Positions 38,598-51,250 are shown, numbered from the stretch's first letter. The stretch: 64,000 nucleotides of DNA from Tetranychus cinnabarinus (GCA_022266195.1 WHVY01000001.1:10540001-10604000); one strand, 5' to 3'. Translations and numbers: made by a program. Notes: a model not told the origin generated them from the sequence alone.

Positions 38598-39335
38598 ATG
38601 GCTAACGAATTAACCAACTCAAAAGACATGCCAGAACTCGATTTTGAATCGGATAAATTTGATCCATTAACTGTTTTAACAGCTGATGTAAAACTGCTTA
38701 CCATACCTGATCCGAAGGCAAAAACTTATAACCATCTCGAGGAATATGAAAGGAAAAGTGGTGCCAAACAATTAGGACTTATCGGAGAGATCGAGCAAGG
38801 TACTTCATCTAAAGCTGCCGCTGTCAGTTCAACAGAGGTTAAATTATTTGATGATGGTTTAAAATTTAATCGAAAAGCTCGTGAGGAAGAATTGAAGAAA
38901 ACTTTGACTCCTGTAGTGCGCTCCAAGAAAAATCAAAAGTCAGTACTATCCATAATGAATTCGGACGTTGCTGGTCCTGTGGCATTTTTATTCAAATGTG
39001 TAAATCAACGTGTTAAAGTTGTTATTAGAAGACGCCGAATAGTTTTTCAAAACCATGATCAATACGCTCACCTTTTTGGTAATTTGGTTGCATTTGATAA
39101 ACACTATAACCTGGTTTTGTCTGATGTTGTCGAAAGGATAAGTTTAAAATCAGATGATAAAAATATTGACAAAAATTTACCACAAAACAAGAGGAGAAGT
39201 TTCAAAACAATTTTTATTCGTGGCTCCAATGTTATTTTTGTATCACTTGAATCTAAAGATCAGTCTTCTGAGACTATTTCGTTTGAAGATAATCAACCGT
39301 CAACAAGTAAACAGGAAAGTATAAAACCAGAATAA
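38598..39335 (+). CDS. LSM11: LSM11, U7 snRNP Sm-like protein
   Basis: LSM11 replaces an Sm protein in the U7 snRNP, which cleaves the 3' ends of replication-dependent histone pre-mRNAs. Single exon, 245 aa; the start is the first ATG (MANELTNSKDMPELDFES). The N-terminal motif DFESDKFDPLTVL followed by PDPKAKTYNHLEEYE matches the conserved LSM11 N-terminus. That region recruits FLASH. The Sm1 half has VKVVIRRRR and LVAFDKHYNLVLSDVVE, the latter close to the vertebrate FLVAFDKFWNMALTDVDE. The Sm2 half is FIRGSNVIFVS (IRGxN), separated from Sm1 by only about 35 residues; the vertebrate spacer is much longer. The C-tail is acidic and Ser-rich. Confidence 0.92.
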   Translation: MANELTNSKDMPELDFESDKFDPLTVLTADVKLLTIPDPKAKTYNHLEEYERKSGAKQLGLIGEIEQGTSSKAAAVSSTEVKLFDDGLKFNRKAREEELKKTLTPVVRSKKNQKSVLSIMNSDVAGPVAFLFKCVNQRVKVVIRRRRIVFQNHDQYAHLFGNLVAFDKHYNLVLSDVVERISLKSDDKNIDKNLPQNKRRSFKTIFIRGSNVIFVSLESKDQSSETISFEDNQPSTSKQESIKPE

Positions 39336-39984
39336 ATGATTAACAAAATAATTTAAAATTTATATTATGCATTAGATAATTATATGAGCAACAATATAAA
39401 TATATATAATCAATGTACAATGAAATATTTTGCGACCACAAAATACATATATGTATACATAAATATATAAAAACAGTGAGCATCAATGAAAAGACATGCG
39501 ACTTTTATAAATGCAATAATTTTTTCTTAATCTTTTCCAACAAAAATTTAACATATAAATTGCATTATTGTTGATTGTGAAGATACGAAGTTTGGTAAAC
39601 CAGAAACGTTGGTTATTTTTAAAAGCATAGGTTTAAGGCAATAAAAGTAACCTTTTGGAAGCATTGATAAAATATTGATGTCTTTGAGTGATTTTCCGCT
39701 TATTCCATCCAAATAATAGGAATAGAAGATAAAGGGAGAAATAGTAACTTCTTTAACCATTTTTTTATGTGATGCTTCAAATGTTTGTTTGAAGAAAAGG
39801 CGATGAAATTATGAATCAACAGATCTATGATTGTGATTATGATTGGAAGATGAGTTGAGATTTATGACGAACTTGCATGTTATGTCAGTCTTTAGACAAT
39901 ATGATTCAAATAATTGGTAATTGGAAGAATAATTACGATAATAATAATGATTATAGAAATCTGATTTACACGATGAAAGACTAG
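39336..39984. other. Convergent gap between LSM11 and KIF16B, with a 70-codon ORF
   Basis: Mostly AT-rich 3' flank of both genes. A minus-strand ATG frame of 70 codons (39548-39760) contains MLPKGYFYCLKPMLLKI and looks less repetitive than its surroundings. I do not recognise it, and it has no clear promoter or splice partner. Confidence 0.35.
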
Positions 39985-42900
39985 TTAATCTTCAATATCC
40001 GGGACATCATCTTTAAAGAAATTTGAAAATTGAAGAAGATGAGAGAGTGACAGTTTCTTGGCTCCTTGAGCTTTGTAATTAAGTGGACAATCATGGATAC
40101 GAATGAACATTGGAATTATTTTTCGAAGATATTTTTCCAAACTTTTACGCCTTTCTTCAGCCAGGGAAGTCAATGATTTCGTCCAAAACATTTTTCTTGG
40201 AGGGAAATAGGGCAACATAATTGTTTCTCTGGTTCCATAAGTTCTTTCTAACGATAAATGAAATTCTCGAAATTGACGATATCTTCGGTGAATTGTTAAC
40301 CGATGACCATTGATATAAATGATAATCGTATATTCATAGTGTGAATCGAAAGTTCTTTCAATCCATTTATAAGATGGGATTTTAATATGAACTTGATCTT
40401 CATCCTCTTCCATCTCCTCAGCCAACATTAGAGTTGGCGATGATGTTGTGATTCTTAGATAATCATTGGCTCGAGATTCTAATCCTTCTCTCCATGTTTT
40501 CTCACATTTCATTTGATGATCACGAAGTCGACGCTGCACTTCTCTTTCAATAAACATATCAAGTTCAGCTTGTTTCTCCATTTCAATTAGATTATCTTTC
40601 TCCTTTTGTATTTGGCTCAATTCTTTAGCACGCTGCATTTCAAACAGAGATTTTTGCTCATTTAAATTTTTTTCCATGGCAATTAATCGTTCCTCGAAAG
40701 CTTTCAATTCAGATAATTTATCGAACAAGCTCTTCTCTTCTGATATTCCATTATTGTTATTACATTGACAGGGTGTTGATGTAACTGATGGAGAAAACAA
40801 TTTAATATCAATTTGGTCATCACTGCGATCACCATTGCTTAACTTTTTCCTTGTCTCGTCATTTAATCCATTTGAATCACTTATTTCGATATCAGTGTCA
40901 GAACAAGAACATTTTGTACACGCTTCAAGAGTTTCGTCACCAGTATTTACACTAATATTGGCCATTTCTTCTCTCATCATTTTGAGTTCAGTCTCAGTTT
41001 CAATTCTTTTCTTTTCAAGAAGTTCATTTTCTTTCATCAATTTTTCTAAGTCTTTACGTTTAATCTCTAACTCTTGATCAGCTCTTCGTTGTTCTTCAAT
41101 TCTACGCTGTTCTGCTCTTCGATGTTCCTCTTCAAGTTCTTCAATTTCTCGGCGCTTTTCTTCGATATCAACAAGATCAACTCCTTTTTCAAAAACTTCT
41201 CCTTCGTTTACTTGAGACCATAAATTATCCCACGATTTGGCTAATTCCGTTGAGTGACTCATTATTTTAGATAAGTTCAGTAAAGATGAGTTATGATCAT
41301 TCCTTCCCGTTTTCAGCTTGTTTATAGCTCCAGGATCATTGAATCGAAACATGTTATTTCTTCCTAACATTATTACACAGCCATGAACCAGACGTGTTGG
41401 CTCTTCAATGCGAATAGTGTTTATGAAACACAATGAGTTATTTATTGGAGTAAGCGTAGCAACACCATCTTCGAGATCAATGTAACAGTGTTCATCTTCT
41501 ATGTCAAATCCTTGAAGATTAATGTCTTGCTTGGCCACTCCATACTCAGTTCCGATTCGTGTTCTACCTTCTTTGAGCTGATAAAGAGTCATTCCAGAAC
41601 TTAGTAAGCCATCATTAATTGACAATAAATGTGGACAGTCAGAATCTAAAATTATACCAAGACCAGCTTTTCGAAGTCCAAGAGATTTTTGTTCTTTAAG
41701 AATTCTTTGAGTTTCTTTCCATTTCTCTGTCCATTCTTCGGTCAGCATCTTTACTTTTGCTTCATTTTCATGAACTTTCTCTATAAAAGTAGGATGATCG
41801 CCAAGTAAAGATTTAAGCCTATCGATTTCGGCTCGCAAATCACGAATAAGTTTGGTATTAGTATCTTCATTAATGGTAGGTTTGTTGATAATGTTTTTGG
41901 CTCGGTTAGCATAATGTAAAGTACTTAAAGTTTCACTATAATTACAATCTGCGGGTGAAAGGGTAGCAATCATAACTGTTTTAGAGTTACCACCAAGACT
42001 GTCTTTTAAAAGCCAGGTAAGAACTGAATCTCTATATGGAATAAAAACATGTTTAGGAGTCGTTGGGCTAGAATTTTGTTGACTTGATTCTGCGAGTGCT
42101 TTAATAACTGAACCAACTGTGACTAAACTTTTGTTTATATGTCCTCCTTCTTTTAATCTTTGTCCACTAGCACCTGATTATGAAAATAAAAAAAAATCAT
42201 GATTAGTGATTATAAAGAAAATTTAAGTTTCAATAATGATTTACTCACCAGTTGCCATAGCTCGTTCACTACCAGCCAAATCGACTAGATTAATCTTACT
42301 AAGTGTTTCACGTGGTGTTTTACCAGCAAATGTTGCTTGTGAAAAGGCTATGGTGAAAATAGCATGAGATCGACTGCTGGTGTCATTCATTCCCGTTGAG
42401 GCAGTAGTACGACGAGCATTACCTCGAGCCATCAGTTCTTCAACGTCACGGAAATCAGTTACCAAATGTTTGGACAAGTCTTGGACATAAGGACCAAGTT
42501 TTGGATGTTCGCGGACTTTTAAACTTTGATCACCTTTTCCAAGTAAATCTTTTACTCTTTCGTTGTAGATTTCTAGATAACTGACTTCTGTTCGATATGA
42601 GCTCTCTTTGTTACATTCCATCTTCATTCTAACAAATAAATTTTTACATATTCGTGGAATCAATCCTTCATTACCAGGAGATCCAATCATGGTGAAGGTT
42701 TTTCCTGAACCTGTTTGACCGTAAGCAAAGATACATGCATTGTAACCTTCAAAAGCATCTTCCACCACTGGTTTACCCAAATCTTCATAAACTTCCTCTT
42801 GAGATGAAAAGTCTTTATCAGATTCGTCAAAAGACCAATAAGAGTGATCAAATGTAAATTCTTTACGTGAACCATCAAAAACTGGACTTGCAGTGTTATC

Positions 42901-43163
42901 AAGTAAATCTGGGCGAGGATTTGGATTTATTATTGCAGTCTTTTTACCTTCCATTCTTATGATACACGAACTACCCATTTCAATTTCCCTGTGAAATAAG
43001 AATAAACAAGTTAGAGATAATGGCAAGAGCAAAAGTATCAAATCGTGAAGTAAATATTATTTAAAGAAATAACAGTCAACTAGAGTTAAGGGGCTACAAA
43101 TGTTTGTATAACTTACCTATTATTGAAGGGTCTAACTCTCACAGCAACTTTAACGGAAGCCAT
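39985..43163 (-). CDS. KIF16B: Kinesin-3 with FHA and PX domains (KIF16B / Klp98A type)
   Basis: A plus-end motor that carries PI3P-positive early endosomes; cargo binding is through the C-terminal PX domain. Exons 43117-43163, 42249-42988 and 39985-42173 join in phase, giving 991 aa. The start is MASVKVAVRVRP, the canonical kinesin-3 opening. The motor domain has AYGQTGSGKTFTM (P-loop), NDTSSRSH (switch I) and DLAGSE (switch II), then RLKEGGHINKSL and TPINED-type neck sequence. An FHA domain is centred near 475. A Glu/Arg/Lys-rich coiled coil covers about 570-830, and the PX domain begins near 874 (RTFDSHYEYTIII, RRYRQFREFH, LPYFPPRKMF). Human KIF16B is about 1300 aa, so the stalk here is several hundred residues shorter. 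A degraded partial duplicate lies 8-12 kb downstream on the same strand. Confidence 0.95.
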
Positions 43164-46100
43164 TTTAACCTTGTTTTAAAGCACTTAGCCCAGCACAAAA
43201 TTACTGAAACTGATGAAAAAATGGCGATTGTAGATGGTTGGTTCACAATAAAAATTACAGCAGATATGAGAAAGCAAGGCTGCAAAGTGAAAAGAAAAAC
43301 AAAACGCTTTCAATATGGTTAAGAGTGAAAAAACGATCATTGGCTTGATGACAAGGGTTGTTTAGAGACACTTTTAAGATGATGTTGATCCAGAGGATCA
43401 ATATAAATGCATAAAAACATTAAGGCACAAAGAAACATTATTAACAAATTAGAAAAAAAGACAATTTCATGTCAACAATTATTTATCTGTTGAATAAAAA
43501 ATCATAACAAAAAGTTTCCAGCAGAAGTGCAACGATTCGACTATATTGCCATCTATCGACATTAATTATTCTCAGGATGTTTTGGTTTATTTGATTTGTA
43601 CACTTTAATTTTAATAACAGCTTAAGTTAAATTTTTATTACATGTTAAATTGATGAAATCTAATCAACTTTAACTCTTGAACTTTCAATCAATTCTTAAA
43701 AGATACAATTTAAAAAGATGGTGCCAAATTAAACCAGCTGTGAAGCTAAGCAAATGGGCTTCACTAGTTCAATGTCTCAACATGAACAACAGTAATGATA
43801 AACAACATCTTTCTGGATTTGAATATCTGACACCAACCCTAGAAGATTTTATTCAACTAATTATCCATTTATTAGTTTATTAATTTGACGATTCATTGAA
43901 CAAACCAAATGGGAGTGATTATGTTGACTTGGAAAAAGCATTTCCTCACAGCAATATATCCGTAATGCAAAGTGAAGTTGTAAAATGACTCCGTTAACCT
44001 CGAAAGTTTATAGCTTAAGTTAAAGGTTACAACTATCTGATCAAGTATTGATTGATTTATGCATGATCGGTGTTACTGTTTTTTTCTCCTTTATTTCAAG
44101 GACTGTTTTATCATTCATCAGTTGGAAGAAGAAACTAAATCAACAAAAAAAAGCAGGTAACAAGATTAAGGTAAGCATGTAATAAAGTCTATTTACTTGA
44201 AAGTGAAAAGTGACCTGAAAGCAAGTTTATGTGAGACAGCTAGTTTAATAAGATAAGGATGAAAAGTTTATCTAACTTGTTACTATTAACCCTATTAAAT
44301 TTGATTCTGATTCATGCATCGATATTATCAATCATGCTGATCAATGTATCAACATTTAACTAACAATAGCAAAAGCTGTATAGGGAAGATTTATCTTGTC
44401 TTGCAACTCAATCTTTAGTAAACAACTGATCGACAAAAAAACATGACTTTGTTTATTTTTATGCTTATTATTGAGATTCAGGGCTATTCAATTTAATATT
44501 GTGTTAACTATTGATTATTGAAGATGTAACTTCGGTCATTTCATCGATGTAAGCTTCTTGAAATGATTCTTAGCCTATCTTACAAGTTAGTGTAAAGCTG
44601 TTCAATTGCTATTTAAATATTGACAAAATAGTTAACTTTCACTTTAAAGTGTGACAGCGAGACAATAAGCTTAATCAGAATAGTTTTCCAATCGTTACAG
44701 ATAATGATAGTTTGGTGATTGTATTATGTTAATCATGATAAGATTAGGTTAGATTTTTCAATTTCTATCCTCAACCTACCCATTTTTTAAAGTGATACAT
44801 TCATGATGATTGCCCGACTTACGATGAAAAACATTTTCAAGTATTGTTGGCTGTCACGTTCATGCTAACTACACAATCAAGTGTATCTTCAATTATAGTT
44901 GAATTTGGTCCATTTTCAGTTGTTTAAAAATTAAAGCTTATTACTAGATTCAATCTTTTGGTAGCTTCACTGATGACCAACATGCAGTATCCACCATAAG
45001 ATGCTTATAAATCAATCTAATTCATTTTCTTATTTCTTTTAGGTATTCCTATCAGTCTGGGTTATCTTGTGTCTAACCCAATATTTTAATGGAAACAAAT
45101 ATTTGCCTCTTCCAAGATTTACCGAAAAATGATTCTGGTTTTGGATTAAGATGGACAAGTTTCAACTCATCTCGACTCAATCTCTAAGTTATAAATGGTA
45201 ATCATTTTAAAGCACTATTGGCAAAAGGCTGGATCAACAATTGCAGTAATCACCTTCAAGCAGTTTGATTAAACCGATATTTGTGCTTATTTTATTCTCT
45301 CACTCTCAGTCGCAAGTCGGTTAATAGTGTTGATTGATTGATTGAAAAAACTCAAACGGGTCCTTTTTCACGTAAAAAAGAGGCTTAATTAAAACTCATG
45401 AAAGCCAAAGCTGACAAGTATTGGTTAAGATACTTCTGGAAAGATAAATCACTCTACTGGCCAGTTATTAGTTAATTTGATGGCAAAAATAACTGATATT
45501 TGATAGTCTTTAACCTTTTGCTTTCCAACTTCAAGCTGACACATTGTTTACATTGTATAAAAATAAGGATGAGCTGTTGAAACATGGTTAATATACAATA
45601 TTATTGCTGATCAATACAGTGGATGGAATTATGAATTGCATGGTTAAATGAAAATCATAAATTATGTCTATGACTATTGCGTATATTAACTGAGCTGTGG
45701 AGATCATGAGAAAATGTCACCGTTTGTTGGACGCTGCAACATTTACAAAGCGATCCATCTTCATGGATCACGGAATTATGGTCAACATTATCATCTTAAA
45801 AGGGAAACACAATTATTCACAATCTTTAAAATTGAAGATAGCAACTTACATGTTAACTTGGTAATTATCCGAAGCTGAAAAGTGGCAAAAAAGATGGCAA
45901 GGAAACAAACAGACAATGGGAACTAATTAAAGTTACCCTTCGTATATCAAGTTAATTTGCAGTTGTAAAATAAGATGTCCAGTTGAAAGGTCCATGGTCA
46001 ACTGTGTTCATATCCATGCAACAGTAAATCCGATGTAACAAAAACAACAACAATAATTAATATATCAGTTGGTGAACACAACAAAACTGTTTCCTTATGG

Positions 46101-46807
46101 AACTAGATTGAAAAGGTAATCGGATGACAATGAAAGTAAACCGGAGAAACCAATCCTGAATTGATTAATTGTATTAACTAAACATGTTTTAATGGGAAAA
46201 GCAAAGAAAGGCAAGAAAGAGAAATGATATAATTGAACGTTAAATCATATAAACTTTGATAAATGAATGTTCATCTTCATCATCACAATTTGCCATCATT
46301 GCTTTGTTTGATTATAACCTGCAACAATCAACACCATCACCACCAACATCATCATTATTATGAAAACACGTTCGACAAGTGCCATCAGCACCTCATAACA
46401 TCCACATTCAATGACAAAGCCAACTCACAAAACCGTTTCTAAAGTATACTGTTTCCCTGCAATCCCAATACACTCACTTTGTTTACCTGTCTTTCCTTCA
46501 TTCCTCTCAACCCCTCCTACATTACCAACCTTACCTTTATTTTTGTCTCTCTCTCCACTTCTTTCCCTCTGTTTTCATCTGTTTTTTTGATTTGATTTGA
46601 CAAATCAAACAAACAAATGAACAATCAACCGATTGCCAGGAAATTTCTTGCATCGAGGTCAACAGAAAATCACAATCAAAACTCACTATTCACTATTCAA
46701 CGTTTTTTTTACCTTTTCTTCATTTTTTCTTCTTCTTCACTCTCTTTTTCTGAATTTTTTATCTTCTTTCTCCTGAGAAACTAACCTTTTCTTTCTTTTC
46801 TCATTAG
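43164..46807. other. Intergenic, KIF16B 5' flank
   Basis: 3.6 kb without a supported gene. The first 200 bases resemble the flank copied at about 54720-54815, so they are probably the KIF16B leader and promoter. The frames at 43104-43322 and 43677-43883 have no family features. The right end is a pyrimidine-rich tract leading to the acceptor at 46807. Confidence 0.45.
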
Positions 46808-47337
46808 ATTTTATTGAAACCGCAATCCAAGATGATCGAGTTAAAGAAACACCATCAACATCAGTTCATAAAAAAAACAGTTTGCTGCGTCTACTCTTGG
46901 TTTGCTGGAGTTACAATATCGTCACGGAATGGCGATCAGATAAATTATATGCCATTGCTTGAAGGGTATTTAATCGACCTTCTCTTCAACTCTTTCTCTC
47001 TCTCTTTGCTCAATTTTTCCAGCTCCATCTTCATCATCATTTTTCATCAACCAAAAAGTAAACTCACAAAAAAAAGGTTGATATAAATTAAAACTTTTGA
47101 TGAGGATAGAGGCTAAAATTGGGAGTAAAATGGGCGACAATACGTTTTCAATTCATCTTGCAGTTTTTATTTCATTTTAAACCTGATTATTCAATATTAA
47201 CTGCTCTTTTTTTCTGAACCAGATGAAAAGATGTTACTCAAGTTACTCATAAATGGCATACTGAATTGGCAAGTTTCTGATGGTGGCATTGACTATCAAA
47301 TCTCAAGAAATGGCGAGGATAATGATGCTTCTTCATA
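46808..47337 (+). CDS. Tentative two-exon gene of unknown function
   Basis: After a strong pyrimidine tract and acceptor (CATTAG, ending 46807) a frame with ATG at 46832 encodes a Lys/His-rich start (MIELKKHHQHQFIKK). It continues with TVCCVYSWFAGVTISSRNGD and ends MPLLE before a donor GTATTT at about 46967. An acceptor (AACCAG, about 47221) lets it continue in phase as DEKMLLKLLINGILNWQVSD and finish at a TAG near 47337. The phase match and mixed composition favour a real gene. No family is recognised, and an upstream exon is likely because the first exon follows an acceptor. It could be a chance open frame. Confidence 0.35.
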
Positions 47338-49370
47338 GGCAAACGCCTTAAATTTAATGGTAAATTTACCGTAAGCCGGAATTATTTTGCATCATTTTAG
47401 TTTAATTTGAAGCCATTTGCTTTAATAATGTGAACCAAATTTCATTAATTACCCAAAATCCCATTCAACTGAAGCCAACTATTTTTAGCAAATGTGTGAG
47501 AATCAAATTTAATATTTTAAAATGATAAATTTTCATCAATATTGCCTCAACATGGAAAAACAATTAAATCTCAATCTTCTGTTTTTATATGTGACCAGCT
47601 ATTTTAACTTTAATTACATTTAAAATGTTTTTATTTTCTCTCTTTTTTCACTCATTTTTCTTTCTTTCTTTACCAGGTTAAATTGTCGTTCAAATTGTCC
47701 TGGTTACAGTTAACTGCAATACTTTGATACCTGAGAGTCATGACAATTGAGAAAAAAATATTCATGTTGCACCAAACTGAATGTAAAAGCTTGAATCATT
47801 TTACAAGGTCGATCAACAAGGCAACTCTTTGATTGTGAGTTAATTTCTCGTAGCCTATTGTTGATATGATTGTAATTTAAGTGATCGTTAAACAAAACGC
47901 ATAAATTGTAGAGTTTATTGGATAAAATCCAACAATAAAAGTGTCATTAGGTGAAACTGAACAAAAAGATCATTCTCATTATGGTCAAATGTAAAAATAA
48001 TCAGAAAAGATCTTAAAATTAGAAGTCAATTTAAGAAAAGGCTTTTTTATAGATTGGACAAATTATTTCAAACATGTCTTTTTTAATGGAAACATTTAGT
48101 TTAATTTTTTTTCTCTTTCAGTTTCTTTCTCATGGAATCTCAAAAGAATCTTTATCTTTCCAAATTATCAGTATTGATTTGATGTTAAGCATGGTGAGGA
48201 CGGAAAATTAGTCAATATTGGACTATTCAACTGGTCTGGTTAGAGCTAATGAAACGTCCCAAATTGAATAATTGTTGATTTTACTATCTATTGCTTCCAA
48301 TCAACTCTTCAGTCACATAAATCACGCTCAGCTTGATTGGTTATCAACAATATAATTTTTTCATCTTTCCCTTGATTGTCATCAAAACAGTTACTCTCTT
48401 CAACGTCACAATTTTTGATTGGACCCTTATAAAATGGAGTATGAGTTCACCAAGAAAAGATGACAATCATGAAATCAAATTGCAATGGCTTTGGTGACAA
48501 GATGACTTGGAGTTCTGCTGAAGGAATACTGTTGAGTAATGAAAGCTGAACACTTGTAACATTTTACTTTATTGAATAATCAACCGAGAGGTTGGTCTCT
48601 TTGAGTCATAGACTTATGCTACGGCGAGTACGTTGAAACACATCAGCCACACTCCGCAAGAGTGCTGAATAAGCTTCATTGATAAAATTTCCCATAAAAC
48701 TTACGTAATTTCAAGAAGTTTGTTTCATTTGCAGATGAATCCACATGAACGATTGAGTAGTCACTTTTGTGATAACTATTTTAGTTTAGTCGGGACTACA
48801 TCATCTATTGAATGATCTTTGATTAAATTTGGTTGTCTCTGCTGATCAGCTAATCAACGGTATTCCGGTTTGAATGACTAATTTCCTTCAATAATCACAG
48901 TTTTTCTTGATGTTCTTGGAAGGGTTTGAATGATTGGTGAATGACTTTTGAATTGACAGGGAAATATAAAGAAAGATTAGTAAATCAAAAGAGGTTATAC
49001 TCAGTTTTAAAATGAAAAATCCTTTAATTGTAAAGGCAAATGTAACTTTTAAACAATCAAAATATAATATTGAATACGAAATTGAATTAAAAAAACAAAA
49101 CAAAAAATGGCTATATTTACAATCGTTAGGTGGCAGCATGAGATTTCAAAATTTGAAAAACAGAAAGTGGCGCCTTAACAGCCACCTTGTCAAAGAGTAA
49201 TACTCTTTGCAGAAACGATAAATTGTTGAAATTTTGTAGCAACACATGTTGTTTTAACCACTGAACTTGTTTACACTTTGATTGATTTTGTGACTATTTC
49301 TTCTTTCCATTGAATTTATTTGTTATTCAACATTATAGCTCAATCTTGAAGGCCATCACTCACTAGAAAA
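47338..49370. other. Intergenic, 5' of TMA7
   Basis: AT-rich sequence with no supported gene. A 62-codon plus frame at 49012-49200 is Lys/Asn-rich and unconvincing. A GC-rich 8-base palindrome core (TGGCGCC) occurs at 49168, about 200 bases before the TMA7 start. Confidence 0.4.
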
Positions 49371-49651
49371 ATGTCATCCCGAGAAGGTTTGTATTCTGTC
49401 ACCTTGTTTATTATCGTCTTTTTTCATCATGTTAATATCATATTTAATTTTTTTTTCTCTGTTTTTTTCTTTAAGGTGGTAAAAAGAAGCCATTGAAGCA
49501 ACCTAAAAAACAATCAGGTGATGTTGATGAAGATGATCTTGCCTTGAAGCAAAAGCTCCGAGAAGAACAGAAAGCATTGAAAGAGGCTCAGGCTAAAGCT
49601 TCATCACGGGGACCAATTGGTGTTGGTAGCAAAAAGCTTGGCAAGAAATAA
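49371..49651 (+). CDS. TMA7: TMA7, translation machinery-associated protein 7
   Basis: A tiny conserved protein associated with ribosomes. Two exons, 49371-49386 and 49476-49651, encode 63 aa (human TMA7 has 64). It reads MSSREGGKKKPLKQPKK, then an acidic turn with DEDDLALKQKLREEQKAL and the invariant C-terminal block GPIGVGSKKLGKK. The intron interrupts the first glycine codon of the GGKKK motif. The first exon has only 16 coding bases, which is why a simple open-frame scan misses the gene. The 3' UTR continues past 49651. Confidence 0.95.
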
Positions 49652-50310
49652 ACTTGTCAATCTACAATTCTAATAATCTGCCAATGATAAATTTTCATTC
49701 AAAGTTATTAAAACAAATGCCATAAGCCCAAATAAAGACCCATTATTCAAACAATCAGTGATATCCATTATTACTCGTCCTATTTTGCAAAAACTCGTTT
49801 CTTTGATTTTTCTCGTTAATTTTTCATCGATTAGTTGCAATTTTTCTCCCTCGGCATGAATTAAAAAAAATTCATATTTGAATTATTCAGCTACTTCTCT
49901 TTGCTTTTGATACTTTTTTGATAATCTGCCAATCGCCTATCGTTTAAGCCTTAATTGAGCTTCAATTTCCACTGCAACTATTAATCTTCTTATAGTAGTG
50001 GTTATTGATCGAAAATTTAAGCACTTCGAAATTTTATTAATTTTGTAATAATTCTGCAATTTGTTTTAATTGAAACCTTAAACCAAGAAAATGAAAATCA
50101 CAATTAAAAGTACGATGTTAACCAGATCAGCTAATACTATCGTTTCTCTGCATCCGATATATCGAGATTGAGAAATATCTGTTGGAGTGGTTCATTGTAA
50201 TTTTGAGCTTTTTTCATCAATTTTCCAATGCTTTATCCACTCAGAAACAGACCATAATCTAAACTTTTTTTATGTTAAATTGTATTTAATATCTTGATTT
50301 GTGTTCCATT
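49652..50310. other. Intergenic, TMA7 to bZIP gene
   Basis: 659 bases including the TMA7 3' UTR (AATAAA near 49730) and presumably the bZIP promoter. No gene seen. Confidence 0.5.
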
Positions 50311-50883
50311 ATGGATACGCTCTCCTTCTCATCGGGAAACGGTTTGATTAAACTAGCCAATGTTGCAGCCGCAGCTCAGTCAGGCTTTTTATTGACAACA
50401 TCATCCTCCTGTAATGACATTAAACTGACAACTGCAATGGTTCAGAGAACCGTGTCTGAAGTTTCGAGTGACTCTAGTCAATCATTATCCACCTTAGACT
50501 CAAGATCTAGCTCTCAAAGCGATAGTGGCTGCGAAAGTCAAGTGTTATCTGTTCAATCTACCTCAGGAGTCAAAGTGAAACCCGGAAGGAAAAGCAAGTC
50601 TGCTCCTGAAGAAGATCCTCGACAAAAGAAAGTCAGATCTCTTGAAAGAAATCGAGCTGCTGCTATGAGATGCCGAGAAAAGAGGAAATTGGCAATCAAA
50701 GCATTAGAAGCCAATGCTGATGAAATGCAAAAGCTAAACGATAGGTTACAAGGTGAAGTTGCCATTTTGCGGAAGAAAGTGACTGAATTAAAAACAGCTC
50801 TATTGGCTCACAAAGATTGTCCAGTTACTCTGCAATTGAAAAAAAAAGATGAACAATGTTTCCCAATTATGCTTCACTCTTGA
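50311..50883 (+). CDS. Short ATF2-type bZIP transcription factor, intronless
   Basis: 190 aa from the first ATG (MDTLSFSSGNGL). The N-terminal half is Ser-rich, with a long run of Ser, Asp and Gln. A basic patch KPGRKSKSAPEEDPRQKK leads to the bZIP. The DNA-binding helix is RSLERNRAAAMRCREKRK, followed by a leucine zipper (LEANADEMQKLNDRL onward). It ends with LLAHKDCPVT, the signature that follows the zipper in ATF2, ATF7 and CREB5. It lacks the C2H2 zinc finger and the MAPK-regulated activation domain of full-length ATF2 (about 500 aa), and it has no introns. It could therefore be a small ATF2 relative, a retroposed copy, or a dominant regulator of ATF2/Jun sites. The frame is intact and composition is normal for the region, so it is probably functional. 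Confidence 0.85.
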   Translation: MDTLSFSSGNGLIKLANVAAAAQSGFLLTTSSSCNDIKLTTAMVQRTVSEVSSDSSQSLSTLDSRSSSQSDSGCESQVLSVQSTSGVKVKPGRKSKSAPEEDPRQKKVRSLERNRAAAMRCREKRKLAIKALEANADEMQKLNDRLQGEVAILRKKVTELKTALLAHKDCPVTLQLKKKDEQCFPIMLHS

Positions 50884-51250
50884 TATAATTCATCTTTTGT
50901 ATATTGTTACTTTATTATGAAAATTAGAAACAAGCAGAAGCAGACGCTAATAAAATCAGCATTTGAAACTAATCTTGCTGTTGTCTTATCCGAAGCTGTT
51001 TGTTTGATACAACTGGATTTATTCAAATCCATCAGGGTTCCTCTTTTGTTTACGATTCTCTAAATCATCAACGGTTTTCTGATTCCTGTGAGTACATTCC
51101 AATCACTCGGATGAGCCAGGTACATCAAGCAATGCCCAATAATTTATCATGAGATCTAAGAAAATCAAGGAAAGAAAGGCTGGTTCCATTCTTTCTACAT
51201 CTGTATACGATAAATCAAAAATCACTTCAACCCAAATTTAGCCAATAAAT

